From Chlorogloeopsis sp. ULAP01 (GTDB lineage Bacteria; Cyanobacteriota; Cyanobacteriia; Cyanobacteriales; Nostocaceae), in contig NZ_JAUDRH010000001.1 in NCBI RefSeq assembly GCF_030381805.1, positions 558,001 to 622,000 on the forward strand: DNA of 64,000 nucleotides, in the 5' to 3' direction. Both the position numbers and the translations under genes were made by a program. The notes below the pieces were generated by a model. The model searched no databases. It was given only the letters and a program-made list of their open reading frames with translations, and had not been told where the DNA came from. Positions 63,670-64,000 of the stretch are shown one piece after another (position 1 is the stretch's first letter; every line of letters begins with the position of its first letter).

Positions 63670-64000
63670 AATCAATTCAGAAAATCCGTAAAAAACAGTG
63701 ATTTATAAAGATTAGGAGTTTTTTTAGGAAATTTAAAGGTGAGATTTGTAAACCTTTTTGAGTAGTTGGATAAATAATTTATTATTGCCAACTAAACTTT
63801 TATATAGGACTAGTATTTGATTTTTGAATACATACGTAGGGTATGTTAGCGTAGCATAACGCACTAAGACCTGGAGATAGTGCGTTACGGACTTCGTCCT
63901 AACACACCCTACAAATACTTTAGATTCTTTCAAGAATCAAATCGGATTTATATAGATAAACTAATATTTAACCAAGATATTAATTATGATTTTTTTAATT
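63670..64000. other. Intergenic region with MITE-like palindrome, window end
   Basis: Palindromic element at 63836-63912 (own entry). Otherwise AT-rich, no gene seen before the window ends. Confidence 0.45.
63836..63912. mobile_element. MITE-like palindromic repeat
   Basis: Ends GTAGGGTATGTTAG (63836-63849) and CTAACACACCCTAC (63899-63912) are complementary with one mismatch; inside, ATAACGCAC and GTGCGTTAC continue the symmetry. GTAGGGTGTGTTAG/CTAACACACCCTAC ends with GCGTTACG inner arms are a known kind of cyanobacterial interspersed palindrome (from general knowledge). No transposase gene nearby. Confidence 0.6.

Noticed and set aside
63733..63933. 66-residue minus-strand frame near the window end
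   Set aside because: Runs through the MITE-like palindrome; chance frame.
1..64000. tRNA or rRNA genes
   Set aside because: No T-loop-like or rRNA-like sequence was recognised by eye; a covariance-model search would be decisive.

Overview
This window looks like chromosome from a filamentous, probably heterocyst-forming cyanobacterium (Nostocales in the broad sense; the genus cannot be read from the sequence). The evidence is two photosystem II small-subunit genes (psbK, psbM), a cyanobacterial-type glgC, a 2-Cys peroxiredoxin, frequent HIP1 octamers (GCGATCGC), and the heptameric tandem repeats and palindromic repeats typical of these genomes. No rRNA, tRNA, CRISPR array or insertion sequence was recognised.

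Layout. 1-7.6 kb: the partial end of a very large Hsp70/actin-fold protein, then a Crp-type regulator, a DUF2232 membrane protein and a CobT-like protein. 8.5-12.4 kb: a Tat-type lipoprotein solute-binding protein, an intracellular-type subtilase, and a stand-alone homologue of that subtilase's prodomain. 12.5-24.6 kb: mostly housekeeping, with glgC, a P-loop kinase, a DnaJ-type chaperone, two peroxiredoxin-fold proteins, a glycogen debranching enzyme, tgt, psbK, two exported proteins, a 2Fe-2S ferredoxin and psbM. 24.9-41.5 kb: an exopolysaccharide (EPS) region with a WecG-type transferase, a LuxR-type response regulator and histidine kinase, GT2 and GT61 transferases, a flippase, a GH5 glycanase, a polymerase and a Wzz-type chain-length protein, followed by a PhyH-type oxygenase and another GT2. 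41.9-51.8 kb: pyrB, an ArsR-Clp_N fusion regulator, an exported pentapeptide-repeat protein, a large beta-helix protein, and tldE/tldD.

52.0-60.5 kb: a complete lasso-peptide biosynthetic cluster on the minus strand. It runs B1 (PqqD-like), B2 (leader peptidase), C (AsnB-like cyclase), A (an easily overlooked 49-residue precursor), an HPr-kinase-like kinase, a JmjC/cupin-type oxygenase, an ABC exporter and a nucleotidyltransferase. The precursor ends in Ser, which fits C-terminal phosphorylation by the kinase. The extra cupin oxygenase makes the expected product unusual. 60.9-63.7 kb: a WcaF-like acetyltransferase, a PhyH-like protein and a GT2. The window ends near a MITE-like palindrome.

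The main leads are: the lasso cluster and its precursor; a promoter module repeated three times with fixed spacing (TAGTAT box plus three GGAT boxes) ahead of EPS genes; a long hairpin carrying an ops-like GGCGGTAGC in the leader of wecG; the ArsR-Clp_N fusion; and the subtilase next to a free prodomain-like protein.
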